NCBI GenBank assembly: GCA_022605405.1
Contig: JABYQQ010000002.1
Span: 558,001 to 622,000, forward strand
Source: Earliella scabrosa
Lineage: Eukaryota > Basidiomycota > Agaricomycetes > Polyporales > Polyporaceae
Reading direction: 5' to 3'
DNA length: 64,000 bases
Positions 1-12,475 of the stretch are shown here, in pieces (positions within the stretch are counted from its first letter, which is position 1; every line of letters begins with the position of its first letter). The notes beneath the pieces were generated by a model. That model searched no databases and was not told where the DNA came from. It saw nothing but the letters and a program-made list of their open reading frames with translations. The position numbers and the translations under genes are program-made.

Positions 1-164
1 CGCGTTCATTCCACACATGCATAGTTCGCGCACCGAACGAGTCATGATATAGTTCCCGCTATAGCCACTCCATTCATTGGCGCACACTTGGAAGAAATGG
101 TGCTCTGAAGCCCCCATACCTAGCACTCACCACGGGTGCAACTCTGAGTATCTGTCATAATCAT

Positions 165-2040
165 TCAGCGGACCTGGAGGCTGGGACGCGATAGACACTG
201 AAGTACTGACAGATGATCTGTACGCGTGTGCATTAGTTCCAAGCTCTCAGAATTTGAAGGCGCTCGTACTGGTTCACCGAATACACTGGAAGTCGACCTG
301 TGTATTGAACAAGCCGAGGCAATCACATGCAGCGACATACCTGCATGAGAAACCGTCAGTCTCTTAGAGCTTGACACGCGTGCTGAAGGGAGGACGCACT
401 TGATCGTGACCTGCACCAGGGCCTCCAACCGCAGCCGCAGTGCGCGCACGTCCGTGGTTTTCGGACAATACACCTCTTTGAAGACGAGCTGCTGGAGCGG
501 CAGCCCGTGGGATGCACGGAACGTTAGGAAGGATACCAGTGCGTCCTCGTCGAGCAACATCCCGTTCACCTCGAGCTTGCGGAGCTTTGTGCAGGACAGC
601 TCGCACGCGCCGCCTGATCCGACGCTGGACTGCAGCGTGTCGAGCAGGACGTCGAACGCGTTCGGCGCAGCGGGCGTATCCCAATCGCCGACGTCGAGGT
701 GATCAAGCAGCGGGAAGTGGGAGAAGCACCGCCGCCACATCTCCTTGTCTATACGCTCGAGCTGTGCGTAGAAGATGCAGAGGGACGTCAGCGGTGAATG
801 TGCGTTGTGAACGGTGTCGATGATGGCATTCCAGGTGGAGGGAGAGACGACAGGGGCGATCCCGCCGTTGACCTCTACGAGCATAGGGTGGTGGTCATGT
901 GGCTTCTCTGGATCTGTATTGAAGGCGATATGGATGGATTCGTCGTCGTCTGGGAGGGTCAGGGTCATCCGCTTCGCATGACGAAGGAAGGACTGGTAGA
1001 GCCGTTGGATTGGGGCGAGCTCCGTCACGGGATCAATGGTCCCTTGGTCCACCGGGCGCACGATGCGTTCGATGCAAATACTGTCCGCGGATGGCGCTGA
1101 GATTGTGTCGCAGAGGTACGCGGTTACCGAAAGCGTCGCATGTAGCTTCAAGCAGCGAAGTTCCGGCAGAGTGGTGATCGGGATTGGGTATGTGTGCTCG
1201 TCGACCTCGTCGGGCAAGCACCGGCTCAATTCGAGGTATTCGAGTGTGGGAGATGATCGTAGTACGCGTCGAAGATCTGCGATCGACATCGAGGTCTCGC
1301 AGGATCGCAGTGTTAGGGATCGCAGGGATGTGTATAGCGAGGACGTCCAAGGGAACTGAACACCGTCGAGGGTGAGTGTATGCAATCGGGGGAGCTGATC
1401 GCGTGAAAGGTCAATGAGGGTGTCTCTAGGCCTTTGTTTCCACTTCGCCAGGATTTCAAGTCTTGCCAAAGACTCCAATCCACGCGCGAGAAAAGCAAGT
1501 AGGGCCTGATAGCACTGGTCGGGAGTTGAGATTGAGAACTTGAAGGAGTGTATCATTGATCCATGAGGCCGGAGAAGGTGAAGGTTTCGATCGGCCGTCT
1601 GCGAGCCTTCCTTCGCCTTGAGAGATACGTCGAGCAGCGCGCCCGCGGCTCGTTCAAGGAAGGTCGGGATCCATTCAGAGCCGTCCTTACTCTGATGGTC
1701 GGCGATTGTGGTCCAGAGGATTGGAGAGGCAAGTGCGACGGCGCGCCAACGTCGACAGACCCAGGTTATTGGTATCCATGGAGCGCATCTCATACGATAG
1801 CCGTAACGCCACATGACGATGTTTTGGAAGATTCGGAAAATGTAGAGGAGAATGTCGTCAGGGAGAACGTGTATAGGGGGTTCCTGCTGTATATCAGATA
1901 TGTTGATGACGCGCACACAGAAGTGTGCTCACCGTGTCTGTCGACGTGGGTAGTGCGGCAAGCCTGCGATCGCTGGCATCGCGTGCGCCTTGCAAAGGCA
2001 TGGGAAGAGTGTCTTCGATACGTCGGCGGTCGCACTGCAT
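165..2040 (-). CDS. F-box-like / leucine-rich protein, 2 exons (F-box gene 1)
   Basis: The proposed exons are 2040-1933 and 1886-165, giving about 609 aa. The long reading frame begins with a GTG rather than an ATG. An upstream exon with an ATG at 2040 joins in phase through a 46-nt intron (GTGAGC...ACAG). An F-box-like motif follows shortly after the junction (residues about 42-100: HVLPDDILLYIF, then WVCRRWRAVALASPILW). The rest is a long variable region with leucine-rich patches (LPRLHTLTLDG, LRSLTLRSCE, FPLLDHLDVGDW), as is usual in agaricomycete F-box proteins. In the family the F-box binds Skp1 in an SCF ubiquitin ligase and the repeats choose the substrate; the substrate here is unknown. 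The last 60 or so residues look less protein-like, so the 3' end could be altered by an unseen intron. The F-box call is good; the exact ends are uncertain. Confidence 0.75.
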
Positions 2041-5000
2041 GGTAGGGATTCAGACTCAGATGTGTGCGATTCTGTGGTGTCTTCAGGCAACGGTTTAGAA
2101 AAGTGCGTCGAGACAGACTATCTTGCACAAACCCAGATGTTCACTCTTAGCCACAGCATACAGCCTGGATAGGACGTTCGTGGATGCGGCAGAGAAAACT
2201 CATCCTAAGTTGAGAGTACAAGTATAATGAACCACCCGATTGACGCCCCGACCACGTGGCACATCCCGCGGCGCGCGCATGATGGCAAAGTTGGTTATGA
2301 GCTACTACGCGTGTATTATCGTCCTACTTCGTGTCCTGTCTGGCCAGGTACGCTACAGATAAAAATTGAGAGAGGATCGAACCACAACGCGGTGGTCGAA
2401 TTCCGATCCGCCCCGAATTGAACATAGGTGCGTGCGCTGTGCAATTCGACTCATCCATACTCATCCCGTTCATCGTCCCATTGCCTAGCTTATGAACCAA
2501 TTATTGTTTTTCGTGCTTGGCGAAACTAAAGCTGTGCCCTCCAGTAAGTACTCTGGGTGGGACTGGTCAGCGCTGGCAGGGTAATTGCTCCGTTCTCCCA
2601 CCATTTTCACGACACCTTTGTCGGGGCGATCAGCCCCACGAAGCTGATCAGGGGAAGAAATGGTGGCAGGCGGCTCAGGAGCAGAGCCCGCACCACGACG
2701 TCTAGCAAAGTCGAAACTGAACAAAGCGACAACGTCACTACAGGCAGCACGACACTCGTGCGCCGCCAACAACGCGACCACACGCCGCACATCACGCCTG
2801 GCGTCGCGTGAAACAACGACCCCGTGCACTCGGGCCGCATCTCGAAGAGCCATGCTCGTAACGTGAAGCGCGACCTTCACCGGTGCACGTACAGCAACGA
2901 GGAGCGGATCCGACTGGCACACTTCGGTGGCCTCGTCTTCCCGGACGAATCGCAGGAAGACTGCTTCGAAGTCCCAGGACGGGACGGTCCCAGCGAACAC
3001 CGGGAAACGGGAGAACGGCACACGGCCGTGCGTTCGAGTCACTGCAAGGGACTCGGATCAGCGCGAAAACGTACAAGGACTCGGAGGTACGATACGTACC
3101 ATTGCAGGAGCGACTCGAGAGGTCAAGGTTTCGGCTTGCGCGCGACATGCCAACTACAACGTAGCTAAGAGGCGATCAGATGGGTCGAAAGCAGAAGTAG
3201 TGGCAACTTACTGGGGGAGTATGACTGGAGGCAGACCTGCGCATGGTAGGTGGAGTTATATACCCTTGGTTGGGGCCACTTGCGCGGAGGGGAGGGCGGA
3301 TGCAAACAGCGGATGCAACTCATGCTCTGGAACTTTAGGTACCGCGCGCAGAGGTGTGGCTCCCGACAAATTATGCGTCATCATGATCGCTTGCCGCACT
3401 CGATCTTCCAGCCTTTCCAACGTCCGTCTCGCCACGACGAGGCCTGTGTAGCGCCGCCAACCACGCGTTGCTCCTGTAGACGTCATGCCAGAAGCCCCAG
3501 GGTCGATCAGCGCATGGCACGAAAGCCGGATTTGCCCGTCCGCTTGAATTCCCGAAGCACACATCCCGATGCGATCACGATAGGGTATGATCGTGACAAA
3601 CAGCCTGAGTCGGCCCGGCCGCCAGCTACATACATTGCAGTGCTGGTTTTGGGTGGGTACGTATGATGGTTTTAGGGTGCGTGCATGCACATCGCTCACA
3701 GACCCGTACAGGCAATTGAGAACAGATGATGTTCATACGTGTAACGAGTAACCGACTATCCATGTCCCCGGTTTGGTCTATCACCCACCCCACTATTCTC
3801 GTAGATGCTGATCTCTGTCTCACAGGTATACGGTTGTCGCCAGGTTCTCGTTTGTCCTTCGGGCCGCCGCGCTGCGCACCACAAGTCTCCGGGGCATCGC
3901 ACGAGCCTGGATAGGCCGCGACGAGAGTGCTGACGAATCACCCAGCGACATGGGCTTCTACAACCCTAAGTGCGTACGTTACTGGAACCGTTCATGGCCC
4001 GTGTTCTGACACGGCGTACTTTCTACGATCCGCTGCACACACACCTGCGACCCTGCGACCCTCCGAGTCCGCCTCCATATTTCCTCGGGCGACTACTGCC
4101 GTAACCCCAGGCTCGGACAGCGCCATCGGCACACTGCTCATAGCTTTTACAGCTCTTATCTCTACGAACGTACTACGCGGTGAGGCGGTCTCTTCCTCGA
4201 CTTGCTGCATACATAGCGGGCTAGGCGTCGCCTTCTCGTGGCGGCAAGTCACATCACTACATAAATCGCAACAACCGCGACTTTGACTATCAGAAGTCGA
4301 ACGTACGGTCGTACAACGTACGTAGTTCGTGCCTCGCACATCCTGAGCTGTCCATCTCATCCATGGCACATGCCAGTGCATCCATATCCGTGGTACCATC
4401 AAGGATCCCACTTTCGCCATGCCACGCCACGAAGGCGATTCGCGTTCCTGGATGTCTCAAGGCTTCAAGGCTTGACACCCTAGAAGTTCGCGGGCCCACG
4501 CCCTGATGGACACGCACCCCCGGCAAGCTCTGCAGACTGCAAGTATCAAGATTCAAGAATCAAGATATCAAGACCCTGGCCGCCTCGTTGAAACTTGAAC
4601 GTCCAAGGTCTGCGCGTCGCCGACGGACAGTCAATGTATGCACTGTGACGGGTGCCCACTGCCGACCATCAGCGCTCAGGAGCGTGTGGGTGCGGTCGGC
4701 GTCGCGGCGCAGCGCAGCGCAGATCATGGGGGTCTTTTCACACTCTGCGCCCACTGGCAGGAGAGTACTTACTTGCTATGTGCTCGCCAGGGTGGAAGCC
4801 GTCCGGCATCCATTGGCACCTCAGCCTCAGGCACTCTCGCCTCTGTCTCCCGAGTCACCGTGAGATGAGGTGTGCTCGCAACTCGCCGCTCGGCTATGGA
4901 GAGAGTCAGGCAAAGTAGTCAAAGTGGTCAGGACCGTCAAGGCGCACCTCGTGACGGCACACGCCGCACTCTCTGCAGGCGGTGTCACTCGTAACGTTGA

Positions 5001-6533
5001 AGATCAATGTTGTTGAAAGAGCACACGCGGCGTGCAGCGTACCAGTGACCATTCAAGTTGGAGTTGCCGGCCCCGGCCCCCGTGGCCCGCACCCCGTCCT
5101 CTGGAGTCGCCGTGCATTCAACATTGTCTGACGACGGGCGTATGTCAATGTACGTACTGCTCGGGCACGTTCGCGTATAACCAGGTACAGCGCCGGCGCG
5201 TGGACCGCTTGGCGCAGATAAGTCGACGTCACGGTAAGCTGCACGCATCGGCCGCCGCGGCCGTATGTTGTTTCTTTACTACAGAACCACAGAACAGCTA
5301 CTTTTTCTGTCAGCTCGCAGTCGTTGGCCGGGACGCTGAACGGCTCCGACTCTCCATACTGAAGATTCAAGCTTCACTTAAAGACAGAGCCCAAGCAGGA
5401 GGCTTTAATGGGGGAGAGGGCGGAGGGCGGGATCGGGCTCGCAAGCGACGCGGTGTGAAAATCTGGGCAGCTAACCGTTGCGGCTCCATACGCACCTATT
5501 CATTCGGTGCTGGGCGTGGAAAGCGCGCCGTGAACGTTGTGATTGTGAATATTGAGAGGCACCCCCGGCGGACCGAGGCGGGTAGGGTCGCAATATTGAT
5601 GTTACGACAGGTCGTCGTGACTCGTGCGAGAGGTCCAATCAATGTTGAGAATAATATTCATGATATCGTTCATACTCCCCCTGTCATCGTGGACCGTGGA
5701 CCGTGCACGGAGACTCCGCCACGTCCGAGGGTCTTGCGTCCTACTTACCCTCGTCTACCTCGGAAGGCCAGCCTGTTTCTGTTGTCTCGCTCTCGAAGTT
5801 GGAACGCACTTCTGCGGTGGACGATGGACGTTGGATTGACTGGAAGGAAATGGAATGGAATGGAGGGCCTAGAGCTGGAATCAGAAAGCAGACGTGAGGT
5901 ATGGAACTTGGTTTTGCGCATCATGCATCAGATTCACTGGCACTGGGCACGGCGCAGACGTAAACACGCGTGCTGGACGGAGTGCTAGCCCACCGTACGC
6001 GTGCAATTGCACCTGCAGCGTCCGAATTCCAAGTCGAAGATGGGTGGAAGGCTGAAGGTACGAGCATGGATCTTGCTTGCTAGAAACCGAAACGATCAGA
6101 TGCGGCGCGAGGGTGCCCATTCCTGGCAGCGACCGAGGCGCGGTTCACTCTGAAGATCTGCGCCGCCCCAGAACGCAGAATTCAGAACGCAGAATTCAGA
6201 TGCGCAGAGATCGTTGAGTGAGGGGATCGGAAGGCACGCGGAGCACGTACGTGTTCGCCTTCGCAAAGATCCCGTCAGAACGCCCCCCGCGAGCCAATCT
6301 AGCCACTCGCAGCCGCGGGGGCGGTCATATGTCCCCTGCCGTCCGTCGTCCTGTGTTCTCGGGTTCGACGCCAGCTCCGTGCGTGCTTGCCTCAGAGTCT
6401 GCGGGTGACACACCAGGCATGGACATTCGGACATTCGACACACGGCGCCGTAAGAGCGTTCGAGATGTTGAGAGAATGGGCGCAGAGCACGCGCGGGAAG
6501 CCGGGCCCGGGACGTACGTGCGCACGGGTTAGA

Positions 6534-6557
6534 CTTTGGCTTTGGCTTTGGCTTTGG
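6534..6557. repeat. (CTTTGG)4 microsatellite
   Basis: Four perfect hexamer copies, seen directly. They lie in the gene-poor stretch and have no evident function. Confidence 0.9.
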
Positions 6558-9500
6558 CATTTGGATTTGACTCTTGACGTCAGCCTATCTCGGAGATTTG
6601 GCTGTGGTCTGGCTCTCGCGAGGCGCGATGTGGCGATGTGGCGTATGCTGAAACAGAAGGCGTTATTGCAACCTTGCAGCCTCGACGCACGAGACTGTTT
6701 GCGGAACGTCCTGCGCTGGACGTCGATATCGAATATTAAACAATGAATATTGATCCCGGGCACGGGATGCTTGTGTGGCGTGAGCCGTGGCGGATCGTCG
6801 GTCGAAGGCCCCCGGAATCGGGCAAAATGGACGGGCGGGGCGGGATAGATCCGGGTGGGGGGCGAGACGCGTATCTCGTGCGGCCCTGGGCCGGGGACCA
6901 ATTGAGCTCGGGCTTCGACGTCCGCTCTTTGTGCGACCTCGGCTGCGCGGGATGGATTGGCTCGGGAGGAGGCGAGGCAGAAGCCGAAGGGCGCTACGGA
7001 ACGCACGGATGGACCACTGTCCGTGCAAAATGGAAAGATGGCCTGACGCGTTCGCAGCGTCCTCCGCGTCCCTCTCTGCTTGCGTCTTGATACGCACAAA
7101 CGACGCTCCAGCACGGCGCGCACCGCGTCAGACGTTCTCCACCGCGCCGCGAGTGAGTTGGGTGTTTCGCGCGGGACACGTGCATCATGCGCAGACTCGT
7201 AGTATGATAGAAACATAGCCCGGTCAGCCATGTGCCGGGGCGAACGGTGGAGGTGGAGGAGCAGTTCGCGCCAACCACGTAAGTGGCTACGGTGCAATGT
7301 AGCGCATACGACTCGCGAGCCCCTTGGGGGCTCGGCTGGAATTCAGGGGCACACGGCGCACGCACGTCGTTCGATCTGGAACTTGAAGCTGGAAGTGCGT
7401 GGTCAGATCACCGCGCACACACCCGGAGCACTTCACTTACATACCCGTACCCCGTCCGCTTCGCTTCCATCCGCGTTCTGACTGCAGCGCACGGCGGACG
7501 CCTGAAGGAGTGAACGCGAGCCCGGGAGGCGGGCGGGAGATTGGGCCCTGGACGCGAACGCACCTCGCGCCAGATCTCCCGAGCTGCGAGGGCCCTCGAA
7601 GATCCGGCGGGCGCCGCATCTGCTCTGGACCGCTGGTGCTGCAGGAGAGTACTTGCTGGAAGGGACGAGAGATGGCGGACGAGGCCCTTGGGGCACGACG
7701 CACGGTTAATCGCGCCCTCGAGCGAACAGGCGCTGCTAACCGCGAGTCTGAGCCTTCTCACTCGGGCGGGTCCGGAAACTCCGATTCCGTCACACACGCC
7801 CTCTGCCACCCACTCGCGAGTCCGAGTCCGAGTTCGGCGTCGGGGCCTGGGCTACGCTCCTCGCGGTGGCAGGAGTTGTGTGCGCATGAGAGGGACGTCG
7901 TCCGTGGGCTGCCTATATCGCGCGAAGCACAGAAGGAGATGGGCCCCGAGCGAAGGCTGAAGCCGCTACGTAATTCTGGCTTAGCGCCCTAGGTGCCAGT
8001 GCCGTTCGAATTCGTGCGCGACGAACTCGGAACCTCAGCCTGGCACGGTTGGAACAGGGGCCGTCGCCGGTGTTCTGGAGAGAATATGCCTTTGCGCGTA
8101 TGGGCTCGCTGCACGGTCTTCGTAGCTCCGGAATCGTGTCAGCTTTGCGTCATGGCGGCATGGCCCGCTTGAATTTGAGTGGGTGCATACCATTCTTGAC
8201 TAATTGATCTCACTGTCCCCGTCTGGCTAGGCACGAGCAGCGAGGACCCCGGAGCAACTGCCGTTTTGCGTGCACGGCTGCTGTGAACGCGCGTTTTCGT
8301 GATGGAGAGATGGAGCTGTGAGGTTTTGCGTAGTAGTTAGTAGATGGGGCCACCGCCCGCTGCGCGGACTCGGATCGCGGTCTCGCGACGGGGTGACTGG
8401 GGATTATCAGTGGTGGCGCAACATGTCAGCCTCCTCTTACTCCGGAGAGCGGACGACGACCGGTGCGGGGTCAAATGCTGCAGGAGGCCTCGACGTGCGC
8501 GAGGCTTTGCTCTGACTCTTTCTCCAGCCCCGTATGTCATCGTCACCTATCGGCGCATCGCGGTGCATCACTACCGGCTCCCAGGAGACGTGAGACGGCA
8601 CTCACATAATCGGACATTGCTCCGAACATTAAGCTGGCACAACGGTTCACAGCGATTCATATCGCCTCCCAATTAAAGGCTAGGCGGGCCCGGGGCTCCT
8701 GAGACTCGGAGCAGAACTCTGTATGTGCCTCAGGCTCGCCGGGCGGTGTGGGTGGATTTGGCAAAGTACTCCCGCAGATAATTAGCCGTGCGTTGCGTTG
8801 CGCCTGGTTATTAACCGGAGCCTGGCATCAGACGTAATGGGCGAGCGCAGCGGCAGGGTCGGTGGTTGTTCGAGAGCCGCACCGTGCTAGCCGACGACAA
8901 TGATGTGGCGGCCGGGATGGGTGGTGTGACCGTGACGCGTGACAGGATTCAACGCCACGACGGCGGAGGCGCCGGAAGAGAGAGATGGGCTTGAACTCGG
9001 ACAGCGACCACACCAGCTCAGCGGCAGCAGCCTCCCTTCGGCCGGTCGCGTCTCTCCCTGCGCGCGATGGAGCCCCGCCGGATTCTCGGACGCACTTGCG
9101 TGTGCCTTGGAATATACGCTTAAGCGTGGCGGACGAGGGGGGCAAGCCGGGCCCGCAGGCCAGGCGCGGGGGTATTTTCGTAACGTTCTTGGGTTGATAG
9201 AGCATATGCACAGCGGCCGCTTCGCCCCTCCCACGGCTGCCTAATCTCGTGGCAAGGACGTAGGCGGGGGGGGCCCTCCCCCGGCTCTCGCTGGCGGTCG
9301 TGCTCGCCCGAATCGGTGGGCTGTCCATCAAGCAGGTGCTCGGAAGGCTCGCTCGAAGCACCCCTTCTTTACTCACCAGAGACGATCCCTGCGCATTCTG
9401 GCCGACCGGCGACCTCCCATCTCACCCACCGATCTCCTGCACGAACATGGCAGTCCGCCTGCCCGCCCTCCGCGCGCGGGCACACTGCGCGATCCGCACG

Positions 9501-9942
9501 TTCTGCACGGACCCTCCCGTTCGGTAGCAGCCAAGATGCAATCTGCCTTTGTGCCCGCCGCGGCTGGACGATGGACAGAGACACCCCGCGCACGGGCACT
9601 CAGAGAGCGCGGAGAGGCTGCAATCTGTGGCCACCAGAGCGCGTCATGGCGCTGCGCTGCGCCTGGGAGAGTTTCGCACTCGCCCGGCTCGCCCAGGATC
9701 GTGACATGTCGGTCGAACAGGCACGCCCGGAACGTTCGCAGCGCACTCGCGGGCTTCTGCGACGAGAATCCGGGCTCGCACAGAGCTGGATCTTGATGGC
9801 GAGCCGATGGGCAGGATCTGTGGAGTTGCTTCCCTCGCTTCGAGGGCTGCTACCTGCGCAGATGCGGGCCCATGCACGAGGTGCCCTCTGATTCCTGCCG
9901 GTCCCCGAACCTCGTCGCGCATCTGCGGAACCCCCCCACCCA

Positions 9943-9972
9943 CCCCTACCCCTACCCCTACCCCTACCCCTA
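9943..9972. repeat. (CCCCTA)5 = TAGGGG x5 tract upstream of the CFA synthase gene
   Basis: Five perfect hexamers. On the minus strand this is TAGGGG x5, five runs of four G spaced by two bases, which fits the G-quadruplex consensus. It resembles but is not identical to the usual fungal telomere unit TTAGGG. It lies 70 bp upstream of the TATA box of the next gene. Confidence 0.9.
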
Positions 9973-10042
9973 CTGCAAGTCCCATCGGGGCTTATTCGAA
10001 ATTGTCGCATGGGCAGCCCCGAGTGCCCTCTTCTTCCCGCCG

Positions 10043-10049
10043 TATAAAT
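10043..10049 (+). promoter_or_regulatory. TATA box of the CFA synthase gene
   Basis: A TATAAAT heptamer stands 99 nt before the chosen ATG (10148), followed by pyrimidine-rich leader sequence typical of strong fungal promoters. The assignment rests on motif and position only. Confidence 0.6.
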
Positions 10050-10147
10050 GCCCTGGGTATGCGCGAAACTTCCCTCACCACGCTCCTCCTCCACCTGGCT
10101 GCAGCTTCCTTCCTGTATCCTATCCCCGGCCTCGCTCAATCTCCACG

Positions 10148-12475
10148 ATGCCTTCTCATCGATCCTCCTCTTCCGAGTCCTCCACTTCCAAAGAAAGCAT
10201 TTCTTCTTCCGCCTCCTCCTGCGGCTCCGCGACCCTCGATCTCTCCAAATCTACCCCGTACTCGTTCTTGACTATGTTTGGTGCGCCCCCGCCCCGAGCC
10301 CTCTCTCTCCGCGTCGCGCCGGACCGAGCTGACATTGCCCTCCGCAGCGCGCTCGTCGATACTGTCGCTGCTCGGGTCAGCGATCTCGGAGGGCTACCTC
10401 GAGATCGAGGACTACGACGAGACGTTCCGCTTCGGGCAGCGCAAAGGAGCGCAGAACGCGGTGCACCTCAAAGTGCTGAGCGGCAAGTTCTGGACACGCG
10501 TATTTAGGTGCGTGCGTGCGCGCAGCCCGTGCCCCGGGGGCCCTGCCATCCCATCTGACGTGCGCTGACGGCCGAGATCCCACCCCAGCTCGGGTGATCT
10601 TGGATGTACGTCGCCTGCGGCCGTCTATGGGCCCGCCCGAGCTAAATACCACGCTTAATTCAGTCAGCGAAGCATACATGATCGGCGAGGTCGAGGTTGA
10701 GAACCTGAAGGCGATCATGGACGTGAGTAGCCAGAACCCCCGCTCCCCAGGGCCCACACACGTCGAGCGTTCTTCTCATCCGCGCCCCCTCCGCGCGCGC
10801 CTTTTTTTCTCTGCTAGCTGTGGCTCGACAACCAATCATCGATGTCCGCGCTCTCCTCCCTCTACGGTCGCCTTGCCGCCGCCTTCTCCGGCCTCCGGAA
10901 TGCCTTCTTTGGCCAGACCCGTTCCCGCGCCCGCCTCAACGTCATCGCGAGCTACGACCAGTCCAACGAGCTCTTCAAGGTGCGCCTCCTCTCCCCCGCA
11001 CACCGCCTCTCTTCGGCTCGCGGGACACTCACGTGCGCGCGCCCCCCGCCAGGCGTTCCTGAGCAAGGAGATGATGTACTCGTGCGCGCTCTGGGCAGAC
11101 GACGAGGGCGGCGTCCGCGGCGACGTCGCCCACGGCCCGACAGACGGCGACCTCGAGGCCGCCCAGCAAAGGAAAATCCATCACGTGCTCAAGACCGCGC
11201 GCGTCAAGCCCGGCGACCGTCTCCTCGAGTTCGGCACCGGCTGGGGAGGGCTCGCGATAGAGGTGCGTGGTGCTGCACACCGCCCTCGCCCCGCCGTTTC
11301 TCACGATGCGAATTCAGGCTGCGGCGGCGTACGGGTGCGAGGTCGACACGCTCACGCTGTCGGTCGAGCAGAAGGCGCTTGCGGAGGAGCGCGTCAGGGA
11401 GCGCGGGCTTGTGGGCCGCGTGCGCGTGCATCTGCTCGACTATCGCGACGTCCCGCCCGAGTGGAAGCACGCGTTCGACGCGTTCGTGAGCATCGAGATG
11501 CTCGAGCACGTTGGGAGCAAGGTGCGTCCTCGTCGCGCTCCGGCCTCCAGGGCGCCCTCGAGCGCGTGGCTGACCCCCCGGCGCGTAACTTTGCCCACGT
11601 AGTATTACAAGCGGTACTTCGAGATCGTCGACTTCGCGCTCAAACCTACCGCCGCGACCGTCGTCGTCACCTGCTCGACGTTCCCGGAGGGCCGGTACAG
11701 CAACTACCAGTGCGTGTTCGCCGTGTCAACTCTGCTGCGGGTGATGTTCGCGCCGCTGACCCCACCACCCGCTCCCTCCCTCCCCTCCTTCCTTCCTTCC
11801 TTCCTTGCTTCCGGTTGCGCTGCCGAAAATAGAGCGGATGATTTCATGCGCCGATATATGTGGCCGAACTCGTGCTTGCCCAGCGCGACGGTCCTGATCG
11901 ATGCGGCGTACGCCGCGTCCAGGGGCCGGTTTACGCTCGAGGGCGTCGAGAACCACGCGCCGCGTACGTGTTTAAGCTTGTCTGACAGCGCCTCCCTCTT
12001 CCTCTCCCTTTCCCTTTCCCTTTTCCTCTCCCTTTCCATTTTCCTTTCCCTCTCCATCCCTCTCTCTCCGCCCTGTCCTTCTCGCCCCTTCTCGTCCTTC
12101 TCTTAATGAATGCTGACCGGCCGTGGCCCGCGCAGACTACCCGCGCACGCTGCGCACGTGGGACCGGCGGCTGAAGGCGAACCTCAAGCAGGACGTCATG
12201 GCGGCGCAGTACCCCGCGCTGCGGGACGACGCGACGTACGGCGCGTTCGTGCGCAAGTGGGAGTACCTGTTTGCGTACGCCGGCGCAGGGTTCGCAAAGG
12301 GCTACATCACCTGCCATATGCTGACGTTTGTGAGAGCGGTGCGTGATTTCCCCTCCCTTCGTTCCCCTTCCCCCGTTCCGCCGAACCCCACCCCACTGCT
12401 GGCGCGATGATACGCGATACGTGGCTGACGGGTGCAATGTCTTTGCAGAGCGACGTGACCGCCGCGTGCGATTAG
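10148..12475 (+). CDS. Cyclopropane-fatty-acyl-phospholipid synthase, 11 exons
   Basis: This enzyme family transfers a methylene from S-adenosylmethionine to the double bond of unsaturated phospholipid acyl chains. Exons: 10148-10280, 10348-10507, 10589-10605, 10664-10722, 10818-10979, 11053-11262, 11318-11521, 11603-11709, 11833-11963, 12136-12338, 12449-12475. They give 470 aa and every junction is in phase. Landmarks are the GDLGFSEAYMIGEVEV segment of the N-terminal part, the SAM-binding loop LLEFGTGWGG (about residues 236-246), EMLEHVG (about 309-315), ADDFMRRYMWP and ENHAPHYPRTLRTW. Exon 3 is a 17-nt micro-exon; without it the conserved GDLGF element would be lost. Intron 9 (172 nt) holds a long pyrimidine tract. 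A sphingolipid C9-methyltransferase is less likely because no N-terminal membrane helices are seen. Confidence 0.94.
11991..12068 (+). repeat. Polypyrimidine tract inside intron 9 of the CFA gene
   Basis: About 78 nt of almost uninterrupted C and T (units like CCCTTT), with only two A residues before the tract ends. It makes intron 9 longer than most others in the gene. Confidence 0.85.

Larger units (their letters stand above)
2041..10147. other. 8.1-kb gene-poor, GC-rich intergenic stretch
   Basis: I find no gene I can defend here. The many long frames on both strands (for example 5032-5988 + and 6392-7297 -) are rich in Arg, Pro, Ser, Ala and Cys, overlap each other, lack domain motifs and lack convincing splice-joined partners. 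This is the pattern expected of GC-rich non-coding DNA. The stretch contains a (CTTTGG)4 repeat at 6534-6557, a tandem 14-nt repeat near 6176-6203 and the TAGGGG tract near its right end. A weak protease-like peptide at 3.4-3.6 kb (-) might be a decayed retroelement but cannot be supported. Confidence 0.55.

Noticed and set aside
2276..2410. tRNA-like A box (TGGCAAAGTTGG at about 2283) and a near B box at about 2391
   Set aside because: The acceptor and T stems do not pair, the spacing is too long and the B box has a base missing. At best it is a decayed tRNA-derived SINE.
3350..3700. Minus-strand peptide with an aspartic-protease-like ALIDPGASG
   Set aside because: It resembles the retroelement protease signature, but the key Ser is Pro, no reverse transcriptase, integrase or LTR is visible nearby, and the frame is short. 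It could be chance.
5032..5988. 318-aa plus-strand frame
   Set aside because: Arg/Cys-rich composition, overlapping frames on both strands and no motif indicate a chance frame in GC-rich DNA.
6392..7297. 301-aa minus-strand frame
   Set aside because: Same reasons; part of it translates the (CTTTGG)n repeat.
9943..9972. True telomere end
   Set aside because: The unit is TAGGGG, not TTAGGG, the tract is only 30 bp and coding genes continue on both sides.
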